Part shown: piece by piece, positions 63,534 to 64,000 of the stretch
How positions within the stretch are numbered: position 1 is the first letter of the stretch
Layout: every line of letters begins with the position of its first letter
Origin: Sphingomicrobium clamense
GTDB taxonomy: Bacteria; Pseudomonadota; Alphaproteobacteria; Sphingomonadales; Sphingomonadaceae
Direction: 5' to 3'
Assembly: GCF_019264355.1 (NCBI RefSeq)
Contig: NZ_JAHVAH010000001.1
Location: forward strand, 1,348,001 to 1,412,000
DNA length: 64,000 bases
Notes under the pieces: model-generated
Databases searched by the model: none
Seen by the model: only the letters and a program-made list of their open reading frames with translations
What the model was told of the DNA's origin: nothing
Position numbers and translations under genes: made by a program

Positions 63534-63985
63534 TTCACATCCTCCGTCTTCGAATTCTTGTTCGCCGACTTGCGCGAGCGTTTGCTTGCGGCGCCGGCTT
63601 TTCGTTGTTTCGCCTGCTTCGCGACCGCGACGGGCGTTTCCGGGCTATTCTCGGGGTCGCTCGCTTTCGGCGTTTCAGCGTCGCTGTCTACGATCTTCGA
63701 CTTGACGCCGCGCAGGGCATCGCCGAGCGGGCCGCGGGCGAGGAATAGGCCGATGGCAGCGCCGATGCCGCCGACCAGCCACGGGTTCTTCTTCGCCGCC
63801 ACGACCGCCTCATGCGCGGTGTCGGTCACCTTCGCCTTGGTCGCATCCCAGGCCTGGGCCGCGATCAGGTCGGGGGCCAGGCGACGCTTGGCCTGCCCGA
63901 TCCCATATTCGACCGAGCGCATCAGCTTGGCGCGCTGAATTTCGACCCGGTTCTGGGCGTCGAGCACTTTGGGGTCGACGGTCAT
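63530..63985 (-). CDS. DUF3618-like membrane-anchored protein
   Basis: A 151-residue protein with N-terminal helices (EIQRAKLMRSVEYGIGQAKRRL), one transmembrane segment near residues 69-84 (PWLVGGIGAAIGLFLARGPL) and a long Lys/Ala/Ser-rich basic tail. The layout is like DUF3618 proteins, which often follow a holin-like gene upstream; that gene would lie outside the window. GGAG lies eight bases before the ATG. It overlaps the next gene by four bases. The function is unknown. Confidence 0.72.
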   Translation of the reverse strand: MTVDPKVLDAQNRVEIQRAKLMRSVEYGIGQAKRRLAPDLIAAQAWDATKAKVTDTAHEAVVAAKKNPWLVGGIGAAIGLFLARGPLGDALRGVKSKIVDSDAETPKASDPENSPETPVAVAKQAKQRKAGAASKRSRKSANKNSKTEDVK

Positions 63986-64000
63986 CTCAGCTTCTCCATT

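Overview
This 64 kb window looks like chromosome of a high-GC alphaproteobacterium of the order Sphingomonadales. The evidence is gene content and order: ffh-rpsP-rimM-trmD-rplS, a DivL-type pseudokinase leading into tsaE-amgK-murU-addB-addA, sdhE-mfd beside recG, yqeY-dnaG-rpoD divergent from carA-carB-greA, and an S16 protein with a long acidic Ala/Glu tail. Almost everything is core housekeeping. I see no insertion sequence, prophage, CRISPR array or origin.

Layout. 1-5.7 kb: ribosome and tRNA-modification genes, split by a frameshifted nitrilase, an AlkB/XylM-type hydroxylase and a thioredoxin-reductase-like flavoprotein. 5.7-14.6 kb: exported S9 and M2 peptidases, two alpha/beta hydrolases, aspartate-semialdehyde dehydrogenase, a peroxiredoxin and YqgE. 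14.6-27.5 kb: ahcY, then a tightly packed run from divL to addA with many start/stop overlaps, then trxA. 27.6-33.7 kb: secA, putA and tRNA-Asn. 33.8-43.2 kb: NAD kinase, an EAL phosphodiesterase, mfd, sdhE, recG, a lower-GC orphan gene and tyrS. 43.3-52.2 kb is more accessory: a DOMON-like protein with a NamZ-like (DUF1343) hydrolase, a VWA protein and a MoxR ATPase separated by a soluble chemoreceptor, an ABC exporter and a DUF2975-like/XRE pair, and a PspC-domain protein. 52.5-64 kb: rpoD, dnaG, yqeY, carAB, greA, rhomboid, a DUF4170-like protein and two small membrane-anchored helical proteins.

Functional links. AmgK and MurU form the known N-acetylmuramate salvage route to UDP-MurNAc, and the NamZ-like protein could feed it. 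AddA and AddB are the double-strand-break helicase-nuclease, alongside RecG and Mfd for repair. DivL (Tyr at the phospho-acceptor position) points to the CckA/CtrA cell-cycle network. Several starts could be fixed from Shine-Dalgarno evidence (asd TTG, ahcY GTG, both ABC genes). A 48-codon gene between addB and addA was found by reading the minus strand. Four convergent gene pairs interlock their stop codons in the same four bases, which is a visible sign of compaction.
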